A stretch of 53,179 nucleotides of DNA, taken from NCBI RefSeq assembly GCF_000379845.1, contig NZ_KB903779.1, positions 1 to 53,179 on the forward strand, given 5' to 3'. The stretch comes from Moraxella boevrei DSM 14165 (lineage in GTDB: Bacteria; Pseudomonadota; Gammaproteobacteria; Pseudomonadales; Moraxellaceae). A program made the position numbers and the translations under genes. This document shows positions 17,998-26,880 of this stretch, one piece after another; the stretch's first letter is position 1; each line of letters starts with the position of its first letter. Under the pieces are notes generated by a model. It was given only the letters and a program-made list of their open reading frames with translations. It was not told where the DNA came from and ran no database searches.

Positions 17998-19212
17998 ATG
18001 ACAACAAAAACAACCAATCATAAAACTGCAGACATCATCATCGTAGGCGGTGGGCCGGCGGGACTTGCCTTTGCTCGCTCAGTTGCCGATACAGGGTTAA
18101 GCGTTGTTGTCATTGAAAAAAGTAGCGAAGAAAGCCTTGCCAATCCTGCCTATGATGGACGAGAAATCGCCTTAACGCACGCATCAAAACGCCTTTTGCA
18201 AGATTTGGATATTTGGCAACAGATTGATAATGAAAAGATTTTTTTGTTAAAAGATGCCAGCGTATTGGACGGCAACTCATCGTACCAACTATATTTTGGC
18301 ACACCAAGCCAATTTCAAGGCAAACTATTTGGCAATCAAGTGGAAAATTTGGGCTATCTGATTTCTAACAATCTTATCCGCAAAGCCTGTTATGACAGTG
18401 TCAAAACCCAACAAAATATCCAACTTTTATGTGGAACTGGGGTAAAACACGTCCATACCAATGATATCTGTGCCTATGTAGAACTGGAAAATGGGGAAAC
18501 GTGGGACACGCCACTTTTGGTAATTGCCGACAGCCGTTTCTCAAATAGTCGCCGACAGCTTGGTATTTCGGCGGATAGTCATGATTTTGGACGTAGTATG
18601 ATTGTTTGCCGAATGTCAAATACATTATCCAATCAGCACCGAGCGGTAGAATGTTTTTATTATGGCACAACGTTGGCGTTGTTGCCATTGACCGAGAATT
18701 TGACCAACTGTGTACTCACCGCCAACAGCCAAGAAGCCCAAGAAATTTTAGCCCTATCGCCAGATGACTTTGCCAAAAAAATCACCCAATTTATTGACGG
18801 ACAACTGGGCGAAATGCAACTGGTTAGCACACAACATTTGTACCCACTGGTTGGCGTGCATGCCAATCGGTTTTATCAAGGGCGAGCGGTGCTAATCGGT
18901 GATAGTGCGGTCGGCATGCACCCTGTAACCGCTCATGGCTTTAATTTGGGCTTAAATGGTGTGGCAATTTTATCAAAATTCATTCACAATGCAACTGCCA
19001 AGAACCAAGACTACGGTACACAAAAAATCCTGTCTCGTTACGAACGTGAACATATGTTGATAACTCGTCCGATGTATCACGGCACTAATGCCATTGTCAA
19101 ACTGTTTACCAACGACAGCAAACCTGCAAAATTGGCACGTTCCGCCATTTTACGTATTAGCAATAACTTACCACCGTTAAAAGCCTTGATTACCAAACAA
19201 TTGACAGGTTAA
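17998..19212 (+). CDS. ubiM: UbiM-like FAD-dependent ubiquinone hydroxylase
   Basis: A 404-aa flavin monooxygenase of the UbiH/UbiF/UbiM group. It shows the FAD-binding GGGPAG near residue 20, an AYDGREIALTH segment around 55 and the second FAD motif GDSAVGMHPVTAHGFNLGLNG near 303. The DGREIALTH form is typical of UbiM, the broad-specificity hydroxylase of quinone rings known from Neisseria and other proteobacteria. Assignment to UbiM over UbiH/UbiF is inferred from memory of these motifs. The ATG at 17998 follows AAAGGG by 7 bp; a TTG at 17980 is less likely. It is not next to other ubi genes. Confidence 0.72.
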   Translation: MTTKTTNHKTADIIIVGGGPAGLAFARSVADTGLSVVVIEKSSEESLANPAYDGREIALTHASKRLLQDLDIWQQIDNEKIFLLKDASVLDGNSSYQLYFGTPSQFQGKLFGNQVENLGYLISNNLIRKACYDSVKTQQNIQLLCGTGVKHVHTNDICAYVELENGETWDTPLLVIADSRFSNSRRQLGISADSHDFGRSMIVCRMSNTLSNQHRAVECFYYGTTLALLPLTENLTNCVLTANSQEAQEILALSPDDFAKKITQFIDGQLGEMQLVSTQHLYPLVGVHANRFYQGRAVLIGDSAVGMHPVTAHGFNLGLNGVAILSKFIHNATAKNQDYGTQKILSRYEREHMLITRPMYHGTNAIVKLFTNDSKPAKLARSAILRISNNLPPLKALITKQLTG

Positions 19213-19228
19213 ATTGATAAAATTTTGT

Positions 19229-19258
19229 AGGGTGGGTTGTTAACGTATAACCCACCTT
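19229..19258. repeat. GGTGGGTT hairpin repeat / terminator
   Basis: GGTGGGTTGT and ATAACCCACC form a stem of about 9 bp around TAACGT. It lies between the converging ubiM-like and FAH genes and could end transcription from the plus strand. The TAGGGTGGGTT...AACCCACC form resembles intergenic palindromes dispersed in many proteobacteria. Confidence 0.65.
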
Positions 19259-19290
19259 TCAATTACAATTTAAAAAAAATAACAAAATTC

Positions 19291-19995
19291 TTAATCCACC
19301 ACCACCTGAATACTGGCTAATCCGTCAATTTCACCAACCATTTCATCGCCTGAAACTACCGCACCCACCCCTTTTGGCGTGCCTGTAAAAATCAAATCGC
19401 CTGCACGCAGTTCAAACAAGTCGGATAATTTGCTAATCGTTTCTGCCACATTCCAAATTAACTCATTTGTATTGCCTTGTTGTGCGGTTTTGCCATTCAC
19501 TGTTAAGCGAATAGTGGCGTTCTCAATGTCTTTAGCATCCGCAATCGGACAAATCTCGCCAATCGGTGTGGCAAAATCAAACGCCTTGCCAATTTCCCAT
19601 GGGCGACCTTGTTGCTTCATTAAACTTTGTAAATCTCGCCGAGTCATATCTAGCCCCACCGCATAGCCAAATACACAACGCATTGCATCTGCTACGGCAA
19701 TATTTTTGCCACCACTTGCCAAAGCAACGACCAGTTCCACCTCATAATCATAGCGTTGCGTTTGGCTAGGATAAGGGATATGCACGGTTTGACCCTTGCT
19801 AATGGGTACGATAGACTGTTCATCATTATGTTTGCAAAAGAAAAATGGCGGTTCACGCTCAGGATCAGACCCCATTTCTTTGGCGTGTTCAGCGTAGTTA
19901 CGACCGACACAGTAGACACGGCGGACAGGAAAAAGAGCCTCATGCTGTAAAATCGGTAAGCCGACAGTTTTGGCAGGTTCAAAGATATAAGTCAT
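19291..19995 (-). CDS. Fumarylacetoacetate hydrolase-family protein
   Basis: A 234-aa single-domain FAH enzyme. Conserved parts are the VYCVGRNYAEHAKEMG opening, the metal-binding ExE in YDYEVELVVAL, GLDMTRRDLQ with the third acidic ligand, KAFDFATPIG and GDLIFTGTPKGVG near the end. Size and motifs are closest to fumarylpyruvate hydrolase and the YcgM/FAHD1 group, which act as hydrolases or oxaloacetate decarboxylases. The exact substrate cannot be told. AGGAAT lies 5 bp before the ATG. It converges with the ubiM-like gene. Confidence 0.88.
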   Translation of the reverse strand: MTYIFEPAKTVGLPILQHEALFPVRRVYCVGRNYAEHAKEMGSDPEREPPFFFCKHNDEQSIVPISKGQTVHIPYPSQTQRYDYEVELVVALASGGKNIAVADAMRCVFGYAVGLDMTRRDLQSLMKQQGRPWEIGKAFDFATPIGEICPIADAKDIENATIRLTVNGKTAQQGNTNELIWNVAETISKLSDLFELRAGDLIFTGTPKGVGAVVSGDEMVGEIDGLASIQVVVD

Positions 19996-20050
19996 TGTTA
20001 TTCCTAAATTTTTTAAATAATGGATAAAATGGGATAATTATAAAAATAAA

Positions 20051-20123
20051 ACCGTTCGTATTGAGCTTGTCGAAACATCAATGGTTTTCCAACACTTCGA
20101 CAAGCTCGGTGCGAATAGAAAAC
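20051..20123. repeat. Dispersed palindromic repeat, copy 1
   Basis: CCGTTCG...TTGAGCTTGTCGAAACAT and its near-complement TTCGACAAGCTCGGTGCGAA form a large imperfect hairpin. Related copies lie at 27880-27946 and 33019-33103, with a degenerate one in the atp operon. It lies between the divergent FAH and rnr genes. Confidence 0.8.
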
Positions 20124-20183
20124 CTAAGTTTATTGTTGACAACGAAAACGCCACATTTTAAGCAACCCAATCTTAAAAAATTA

Positions 20184-20192
20184 TGCTATTAT
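20184..20192 (+). promoter_or_regulatory. Possible rnr promoter (-10)
   Basis: TGCTATTAT is an extended -10-like element about 120 bp upstream of the rnr ATG. No good -35 is seen, so the call is tentative. Confidence 0.35.
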
Positions 20193-20314
20193 AACAAACA
20201 ATATTTGTCAATCTGATAAATTATCAATATACAAACAAATCTCAATCATTTACCGTATTTTTACAATAAATTTAATTAAAATATTCATTGAAAATATTTA
20301 ACAAAGGAAATCTG

Positions 20315-22579
20315 ATGAACAATAAAATCAATAAAAAATGGCAAGACCCGAACGCCAGTCAAGAAGCATCAAAATACGTCAACCCAATCCCAAGCCGACT
20401 GTTAATTTTGCAGACTTTAACCGAAAAAGGCGAAGCCACGCAACACGAGCTTTCGCTGATTTTTGACCTTGATGATAATGAGTACGAAGCCCTTGGCAAT
20501 CGCTTGCGAGCGATGTTCCGTGATGGGCAAATCAGCCGAGATGCCAACGGTGGCAAGCCTTTTATTTACCGTCCAATTAATGAACAAGATACCGTGATTG
20601 GCACGATTGCGAGCAATGCCAAAGGTTTTGGTTTTGTGGTATTGGAGGATATGCCTGATTTGTTTTTGTCCGAAGAGCAGATGCGTTGGGTGTTTCATGG
20701 TGATAAGGTAAAAGCCGTTGCCACGTACAGCGATAATCGTGGACGCATGAGCGGTAAGATTTTGGAAGTGGTTGAACATACCCAGTTACAAATGATTGGC
20801 AAATTGGAACAAGATGCGGATGGTTATTTTGTAGCACTCGCCAGTCCAAATGCCCATCAACCCATTGGTGTAACCGCCGAAAATGTTGCCGAAATGCAGG
20901 TTAAAATCGGCGACCCTGTGCGTGTGGAATTGATTGATTATCCCACCCAACAAGAATTTGCCACAGGTAAAATCGCCGAAAGTTTGGTGAATGATAATGA
21001 TAGAGAATTAATTATCAAAACCACGTTGTTAAATTATGATATTCCGCATGAATTTAGTGCAGAAGCGTTAAAACAAGCTCATGCCTACAAAGAGCCTGTC
21101 GCCAAAGATTATAAAGGACGTGTGGATTTGCGTGCGTTGCCGTTGGTAACGATTGATGGTGAAGATTCTCGTGATTTTGATGATGCGGTATATGCCGAAA
21201 AACGCCGTGGCGGTGGTTTTCGCCTTGTGGTGGCAATTGCCGATGTCAGCCATTATGTGACGGCAAATTCTGCCTTAGACCATGAGGCTTATCAGCGTGG
21301 CACGTCTGTGTATTTTCCGCATTTTGTCGTGCCGATGTTACCAGAAGTATTATCCAATGGCTTGTGTTCGTTAAACCCACACGTTGACCGTTTGTGTATG
21401 GTTGCCGATATTATTTTGTCAAAAGCAGGCAAAGTAACCGCCTATGAATTTTACCCAAGCGTCATGCACTCACAAGCACGTTTAACCTATAACCAAGTCA
21501 ACGATTATTTTGCCATGATGCAAGGCGAAACCGCCAAAAATCCAATCCCTGACAGCATTACGGGCAATAAAGCAGTCAAAAAATCCATTGATATTCTCTA
21601 TGATTTATACCAACTGATGTTAAAAAAACGAGAAGAACGCCATGCGATGGAATTTGAAACCATAGAAACTTACATCAAATTTGACGAAACAGGCAATATC
21701 AGCGAAATTATTCCACGTACACGGGGTGACTCGCACAAACTGATTGAAGAAATGATGTTATTAGCAAACACTTGTTCGGCAAATTTTGCCCTAAAACATG
21801 AATTGCCTGTGTTATATCGCAACCATGATAAACCCGATGCCGAGCGGGTTGCAAAAGTCAGTGATTTTGTCAAGCATTTTGGCTTAAGTTTTCCCGAAGA
21901 AAACCCAACCCAAGCCGACTACAAACGTGTGATTGAAGCCACCAAAGACCGCCCAGATGCGGTTAGTATCCATAGCGTGTTGTTACGCTCCATGATGCAA
22001 GCGAATTACTCACCGACCAACATCGGACATTTTGGCTTGGCGTATGATGAATATTCGCACTTTACATCGCCCATTCGCCGTTACCCTGACTTGATGTTGC
22101 ACCGAGCGATTAAAGCCTTTGTGGCAGGTAAAAAATTGCCAAAACTACACTACACACTAGAAGAAGCAGGTGAACAAACCTCCAAAACCGAACGCCAAGC
22201 TGATGAAGCCAGTCGTTTTGTGGAACAATGGCTCAAAGCTCACTACATGCACCAACATCTGGGCGAAGAATACGATGCCGTAGTAACCACTGTCACCAAT
22301 TTTGGCTTATTTGTGACGTTAAAAGAACTGTTAATTGACGGTTTAATTCACATTTCTCATCTTGGACAAGATTACTTTGTCTATGACGAAAAAGCCCAAC
22401 AGTTGGTCGGTGAAAAGTCAGGCTTAGTATTTGGGCTAGGCGATAGCTTACGCATCAAGGTGGCAGGTGTGAATATGGACACGCAACAAATTGACTTTGA
22501 CCTTGTCGCACAACTAACAAAAGCGACATTTAACAACCGTGGCAAAGGTAAAACTCGGAGGAAAAGTAACGCTAAGTAA
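20315..22579 (+). CDS. rnr: Ribonuclease R
   Basis: RNase R is a processive 3'-5' exoribonuclease that degrades structured RNA, assists rRNA quality control and acts in trans-translation. The 754-aa protein has an N-terminal winged-helix region and OB-fold cold-shock domains. The RNB catalytic domain carries DGEDSRDFDDAVYA with the metal-binding aspartates and HFTSPIRRYPDLMLHRAI. A C-terminal S1 domain (VVTTVTNFGLFVTLKELLIDGLIHISHL) precedes a short basic tail (GKGKTRRKSNAK). AAAGGAAA precedes the ATG at 20315. rlmB, often downstream of rnr, is absent here. Confidence 0.95.
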   Translation: MNNKINKKWQDPNASQEASKYVNPIPSRLLILQTLTEKGEATQHELSLIFDLDDNEYEALGNRLRAMFRDGQISRDANGGKPFIYRPINEQDTVIGTIASNAKGFGFVVLEDMPDLFLSEEQMRWVFHGDKVKAVATYSDNRGRMSGKILEVVEHTQLQMIGKLEQDADGYFVALASPNAHQPIGVTAENVAEMQVKIGDPVRVELIDYPTQQEFATGKIAESLVNDNDRELIIKTTLLNYDIPHEFSAEALKQAHAYKEPVAKDYKGRVDLRALPLVTIDGEDSRDFDDAVYAEKRRGGGFRLVVAIADVSHYVTANSALDHEAYQRGTSVYFPHFVVPMLPEVLSNGLCSLNPHVDRLCMVADIILSKAGKVTAYEFYPSVMHSQARLTYNQVNDYFAMMQGETAKNPIPDSITGNKAVKKSIDILYDLYQLMLKKREERHAMEFETIETYIKFDETGNISEIIPRTRGDSHKLIEEMMLLANTCSANFALKHELPVLYRNHDKPDAERVAKVSDFVKHFGLSFPEENPTQADYKRVIEATKDRPDAVSIHSVLLRSMMQANYSPTNIGHFGLAYDEYSHFTSPIRRYPDLMLHRAIKAFVAGKKLPKLHYTLEEAGEQTSKTERQADEASRFVEQWLKAHYMHQHLGEEYDAVVTTVTNFGLFVTLKELLIDGLIHISHLGQDYFVYDEKAQQLVGEKSGLVFGLGDSLRIKVAGVNMDTQQIDFDLVAQLTKATFNNRGKGKTRRKSNAK

Positions 22580-22627
22580 TGATAGGTTAACCAGTTATAA
22601 TGATAAATTTAGTAAAATTTACCAATC

Positions 22628-22656
22628 AAAAAACGCCTTAATTTAACGCGTTTTTC
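22628..22656 (+). terminator. Terminator of rnr
   Basis: AAAAACGC and GCGTTTTT form a stem with a loop of about 10 nt and end in TTTTTC, 48 bp after the rnr stop. The next 170 bp show nothing recognisable. Confidence 0.7.
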
Positions 22657-22828
22657 TAATAGGTAAGGGGTTATGAGTTGGCACAACGCTCGCTTGGTGT
22701 TAGATTTTTGACTTTGGTATCTGTTAGTATCATCACGCACTTTTAATAAAGTAAAGAAAACGTTATACCAACACAATATTTAGCTCGTATCAGAAAGTTT
22801 TGGAAAAAACAGGAAATGTTAAGCAACT

Positions 22829-22866
22829 AAAAAACCCTTGAAAATATTTATTTTCAAGGGTTTTAC
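22829..22866 (-). terminator. Terminator downstream of tRNA-Ser
   Basis: AAAACCCTTGAAAA and TTTTCAAGGGTTTT form a perfect 14-bp stem with a 6-nt loop, with T runs on both strands. It lies 44 bp past the 3' end of the tRNA gene on the minus strand. Confidence 0.8.
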
Positions 22867-22907
22867 GAATATTTTGAAAAATTTTAGAAAACGTTAAAAA
22901 TACAATT

Positions 22908-22998
22908 TGGCGGAGACGGAGGGATTCGAACCCTCGATACGCGATTAACGTATACACACTTTCCAGGCGTGCGCTTTCGACCACTCAGCCACGTCTCC
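22908..22998 (-). tRNA. tRNA-Ser (GGA)
   Basis: The reverse complement folds as a class II tRNA. It has acceptor stem GGAGACG/CGTCTCC, D arm with TGGCTGAGTGGTCGAAAGC, anticodon loop CTGGAAA with anticodon GGA, a long variable arm and a T arm with GGTTCGAATCC. Discriminator G and encoded CCA complete the 91-nt gene. It should read UCC and UCU serine codons. Confidence 0.97.
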
Positions 22999-23100
22999 AA
23001 AATGTTTGCAAAAGATTTTTTACAAAGAACGCATATTTTACCCAAAAAAAACCAAATTGTCATGTATAATTTGCAATTATTTTTTGCAAAGTGATGATTG

Positions 23101-24036
23101 ATGCGTATTTTTCAGTTTTTTTCGGCGTGTGCGGTGATGTTTGGCGTGGTTTTTTACCAAGCCCCTGTCTTTGCGTCCGAAAATTCATTACAAGATAATA
23201 ATTATTATCAACAAAAACATTTAAGCGAGTGCCCACAACATTATTATCAACAACAAAACCCACAAATTATCAACAAAACCAAGCATTTAGAAATTTATTA
23301 TTTGTGTTTTAATGGTTTTGCGGTGGGGTATTCTGCCGATGGCAAAGTCGCTCTATGGTCGGCGGAGCATTTGACCGCTGATAGGATTGAGCAGGCAGGT
23401 TTGCTTGAACGAAAAGACAGTTTTCATGCCGAACAACGCTTGCCAACCCGTATCCAAGCCACGTTAAACGACTATAAAAAACAGCCCTATGACCGTGGAC
23501 ATCTCGCTCCAAATGGCGATATGGCGAGCACTGAGCAACAATACGATAGCTTTAGTCTTGCGAATGTCGTACCACAAAACCCTGATAATAATCGCAACCT
23601 TTGGCGTGGCATTGAGTCAAGAACACGTTATTTAACCTTAAAATATCATGAAGTCTATGTAGTAACTGGCACCGCTTTTTTGGGGAAAAATGTCAAAAAA
23701 ATCAATCAAAAAATCCTAGTTCCCACCCATTTATACAAGGCAATTTATATCCCAAGTCTGAACCAAGCAGGCGTGTATTTCGCCCCCAATGACGCCAGCC
23801 AGTACTTAGAAGTGATTAGCCTAGAAGAGCTTACCCTACGCACAGGCATGAACGTGATGCCAAGCGTGCCTATGAATGTTCAACAGATTGCCATGCCGTT
23901 GCCGACCGACAGTTTTGATGCGAATTTTGATAAACAATCGCAAGATAAAACAAAAGTTGAAGATGAGATTTTGGTGTTTTTTATCAACTTATTATTAGAA
24001 GTGTTCAAATGGCTCATTGGTTTATTAAAAAGTTAA
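23101..24036 (+). CDS. Secreted DNA/RNA non-specific endonuclease (NUC1-like)
   Basis: A 311-aa protein with a signal peptide (to about VFASENS, residue 26) and an Endonuclease_NS domain. The catalytic DRGH motif appears as YDRGHLAPNGDM (about 130-141), with the metal-binding Asn in NVVPQNPDNNRNLWRGIE. It should be exported and digest DNA and RNA. Unusually, it ends in a hydrophobic, amphipathic tail (LVFFINLLLEVFKWLIGLL) that could hold it at a membrane. A TATAAT at 23065-23070 lies about 30 bp upstream. The ATG at 23101 is preferred over TTG at 23098; no strong ribosome site is seen. Confidence 0.85.
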   Translation: MRIFQFFSACAVMFGVVFYQAPVFASENSLQDNNYYQQKHLSECPQHYYQQQNPQIINKTKHLEIYYLCFNGFAVGYSADGKVALWSAEHLTADRIEQAGLLERKDSFHAEQRLPTRIQATLNDYKKQPYDRGHLAPNGDMASTEQQYDSFSLANVVPQNPDNNRNLWRGIESRTRYLTLKYHEVYVVTGTAFLGKNVKKINQKILVPTHLYKAIYIPSLNQAGVYFAPNDASQYLEVISLEELTLRTGMNVMPSVPMNVQQIAMPLPTDSFDANFDKQSQDKTKVEDEILVFFINLLLEVFKWLIGLLKS

Positions 24037-24268
24037 TAAAATCAAATGGCTAAATTCAACAAATTTTGGTTGGTAAATTTAGGGTAACATTATTTAACAA
24101 AATATAGAAAAATATTGTCAAAAAATGCTTTACCTTATGCAAAAAACAGTTATAATAAAAACTCAATAAGTTAGACAAGGTTTTTAAACTATTGATTTTT
24201 ATCAACTTTTATCTAATGTTATTTCAATCATTTTAAATCCATTTTTTATACTACACAAGGAAGCGTCT

Positions 24269-24637
24269 ATGAAACTTTCTACCAAATCAATTGTTTTTGC
24301 AGGTTTAGCAACTTTGAGCGTTTCAGCATTGGCGGCCGACCCAATCGTGGGGACTTGGCAAACTTATGAAGACGGTCAAGCCAAAGCTCAAGTGCAAATC
24401 AGCCAGTCAGGTAATACTTTCACAGGTAAAATCGTGGCAGGTAACACCGAAAAAGCAAAACAATACGTTGGTAAAACTGCTCTAAAAAACTTAACCGCAC
24501 AAGGCGACGGCAAATATAAAGGCAAAGCACAAGACCCGCGTTGGGGCTTTTCAGTGAACGCCAACATCAAAGTAAATGGTAACAGCCTAACCATTTCTAC
24601 CTTAAAAGGTAGCCAAAACTGGAAAAAAATCAAATAA
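24269..24637 (+). CDS. DUF2147 family secreted protein
   Basis: A 122-aa protein with a signal peptide ending at SALA-AD (residue 22). The mature part has the DUF2147 features: DPIVGTWQTYEDG at its start, repeated beta-strand segments and GKAQDPRWG. The family is small, periplasmic and of unknown function, and some members respond to envelope stress. AAGGAAGC precedes the ATG, and a strong terminator follows at 24658. It forms its own transcription unit. Confidence 0.82.
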   Translation: MKLSTKSIVFAGLATLSVSALAADPIVGTWQTYEDGQAKAQVQISQSGNTFTGKIVAGNTEKAKQYVGKTALKNLTAQGDGKYKGKAQDPRWGFSVNANIKVNGNSLTISTLKGSQNWKKIK

Positions 24638-24657
24638 TTATTCTTTTGATTTTTGTT

Positions 24658-24690
24658 AAAACCCTAAAATTTTATATTTTAGGGTTTTTG
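24658..24690 (+). terminator. Terminator of the DUF2147 gene
   Basis: AAAACCCTAAAAT and ATTTTAGGGTTTTT form a 13-bp stem with a 5-nt loop and continue into a T run, 20 bp after the stop codon. Confidence 0.88.
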
Positions 24691-24709
24691 TTTTTTCTGA
24701 TTGGGCTTG

Positions 24710-24718
24710 TGTTATACT
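24710..24718 (+). promoter_or_regulatory. Extended -10 promoter of the HAD-StiP-CitE set
   Basis: TGTTATACT is an extended -10 element (TGn plus TATACT). It lies 51 bp before the HAD ATG and right after the preceding terminator. The -35 region is T-rich without a clear hexamer. Confidence 0.5.
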
Positions 24719-24769
24719 ATTCTTGCTAATTTTCAAGCTGATTTTCTGCACCTTATCGACCGAACTGCC

Positions 24770-25612
24770 ATGCACGATACCGCCAATTTTCCCTATTTTC
24801 AATCCGATGTGTTAACCCCACTAAACCGCCCGTATGCCTTAATGGATTTGGACGATACCTTATTTCAAACCTTGCGAAAAATGCAAACTTGGCAGCTGCC
24901 GAGTGAAAATTTGACTGTAGCAAGCGTGAATAAACAAGGCGAAGCGTTGAGTTTTTTTAGTGAAAAACAACGGCATTTTTTTAATTGGCTCAGCCAAACC
25001 ACCGAGTTAATCCCTGTTACCGCAAGGGATAGCGATGAAATTTTGCGGGTAAAATTACCGTTTGTCAGTTGGCAAATTTTGACGCATGGGGCGGTGATTA
25101 TTACGCCTAGTCAACAAGTTGATAGCGTGTGGCAACAGCAGATTTTTGGACAATTACAGGCTTTTTACGATAAAATTTTTTTGTTAAATCAAACGCTTAA
25201 ACGAATTAACCAACAGCAAAACTTAGGTTTAAAATTTACCTTGCACGATGATGATTTTCAGCACGCTGACCGCACGCCGATTTATTTGGCAATCAAACAC
25301 CAACAGCGAGATGAAGCTAAATTAGCCAATTTTTGTCAACAATTATCTAAGTTATTAATGCCTATTTTGCCAAATTTTAGCGACGATTTTTACGTGCATA
25401 TTAATGCCAATAATTTGGCGATTTTGCCCTATTTTATTCATAAAAAACACGCTATTCATTACTTATTAAACAAGCATTTAGATAAAAACCGTCCTTGTTT
25501 TGGCTTTGGCGATAGTGTGGCAGATTTGCCGTTTTTGCAGGCATTGGACTGGTATGGCACGCCAAATCATGGGCAGTTGCACGCCCAATTTAGTAAAATT
25601 GGCAACAGTTAA
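24770..25612 (+). CDS. HAD-superfamily hydrolase of a Ter-type biosynthetic set
   Basis: A 280-aa HAD hydrolase. Motif I is DLDDTL with the nucleophile Asp26 and acid-base Asp28, and motif IV is the C-terminal GDSVADLPF. A large cap of about 200 residues lies between. HADs with this layout act on sugar or nucleoside phosphates. It is the first gene of a three-gene set with the StiP/PELOTA protein (35-bp gap) and the CitE-like lyase, which matches part of the biosynthetic module described with Ter stress systems. The ATG at 24770 gives the HAD fold a short lead; an earlier TTG at 24701 would lie upstream of the likely transcription start. Confidence 0.75.
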   Translation: MHDTANFPYFQSDVLTPLNRPYALMDLDDTLFQTLRKMQTWQLPSENLTVASVNKQGEALSFFSEKQRHFFNWLSQTTELIPVTARDSDEILRVKLPFVSWQILTHGAVIITPSQQVDSVWQQQIFGQLQAFYDKIFLLNQTLKRINQQQNLGLKFTLHDDDFQHADRTPIYLAIKHQQRDEAKLANFCQQLSKLLMPILPNFSDDFYVHINANNLAILPYFIHKKHAIHYLLNKHLDKNRPCFGFGDSVADLPFLQALDWYGTPNHGQLHAQFSKIGNS

Positions 25613-25647
25613 ATGCTGTATCAAACGTAAAAATAGGAAAAAATTAC

Positions 25648-26835
25648 ATGAAAATTCAGCCGATATTTTCAGGCAGTTATTTGCCAACTGATGTTAATTT
25701 TTTGTTAAAAAAACTGTCAAAACAACAAGTTAGCAACACCGATGTGGTAAAAAAAGAACAGCTTATTCAGTCAGGTGAGCGACATTATTCGCAGATGTTG
25801 ACTGTGGAAAACCCACCGACTGATAGGCATCAGCAGTTATTTTTACAGGCGTTGGCAATGGGCAAAACTCGCATGGCGAGCGACGTTTATCAGCTTGCTA
25901 ACACTTTGTATCAGCGATTTTCTCAGCATAATTTGACTGCCAAAAAACCCTTGTTACTGGTAAGTTTGGTGCGAGCAGGTGTTCCGCTTGGTGTGTTATT
26001 GCAACGGATTTTTACTGATAAATCAATGGGTTGTGACTTGGCATCCGTGCATTTTGGTGTGAGTATTATCCGTGAACGTGGCTTGGATAAACAGGCGTTA
26101 ACCCCCATTTTAGAGGCGTATCCTGATAGTCCGTTATTGTTTGTGGACGGTTGGACAGGCAAGGGAGCGATTTATGGGGAATTGCAACAAAGTTTAGCAG
26201 AATTTAACAATTCTTCGCATCCATTTTTTGCCAATATTTTTCATCAAAACTTATCACAAAACACGCAAATTAGCGAAAATTCTGCATTAACTATTCCACT
26301 GGTTACGCTAGCTGACCCTGCGGGGGTGTCTTGGTTATCAGCGAGTGATGATGATTGGTTAATTCCTGCAAGTTTGTTAAATAGTACGGTATCAGGGTTG
26401 ATTTCTCGTACCTTGCTTAATGAAAATCCGACAGATTTTCACGGTTGTCTTTATTATGATAATTTAGAAAAATTTGATAATAGCCTGTTTTTTCTTGATG
26501 AGATTTTACAAGAAATTCAACAAAATTTGTCAAATTTTTCACAATTAGCCCTATTAACGCCAAAATCACAGCCGAGTTTTGCCACGCAAGCCTTGATTTT
26601 ACAATTAGCAGACGAGTTTGGCATTGTGAATTTTAATCGGATAAAGCCGACTATTGCCGAAGCGACCCGAGCAGTGCTACGCCGTGAGCCTGAGCGGGTG
26701 TTGGTGCAACGCTTGGATAGCGAGGATATCGTGCTATTGCGACATTTGTGTGAGCAAAAAGCAGTTGCAATTGATGTGGTTGGTGATAAAATTGCACCGT
26801 ATCAGGCGATTACGCTGATTAAAAAACGCCAATAA
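25648..26835 (+). CDS. StiP-family PRTase-like/PELOTA protein
   Basis: A 395-aa protein of the StiP family (annotated as 'cysteine protease StiP' or as phosphoribosyltransferase). The N-terminal domain has PLLLVSLVRAGVPLGVLL (about 101-118) and LLFVDGWTGKGAIYGEL (163-179), which look like the substrate and PRPP loops of a PRTase-type Rossmann fold. The C-terminal 65 residues (IKPTIAEATRAVLRREPERVLV...VVGDKIAPYQAITLI) fit the PELOTA RNA-binding domain. Comparative work on Ter operons places this family in a pathway proposed to make a nucleoside-like metabolite; the 'protease' label is doubtful. AGGAAAA precedes the ATG. Confidence 0.78.
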   Translation: MKIQPIFSGSYLPTDVNFLLKKLSKQQVSNTDVVKKEQLIQSGERHYSQMLTVENPPTDRHQQLFLQALAMGKTRMASDVYQLANTLYQRFSQHNLTAKKPLLLVSLVRAGVPLGVLLQRIFTDKSMGCDLASVHFGVSIIRERGLDKQALTPILEAYPDSPLLFVDGWTGKGAIYGELQQSLAEFNNSSHPFFANIFHQNLSQNTQISENSALTIPLVTLADPAGVSWLSASDDDWLIPASLLNSTVSGLISRTLLNENPTDFHGCLYYDNLEKFDNSLFFLDEILQEIQQNLSNFSQLALLTPKSQPSFATQALILQLADEFGIVNFNRIKPTIAEATRAVLRREPERVLVQRLDSEDIVLLRHLCEQKAVAIDVVGDKIAPYQAITLIKKRQ

Positions 26836-26880
26836 ATTTATCAATATAACCCCCAAATAGCTAACTTTTCGTGAGCCATT

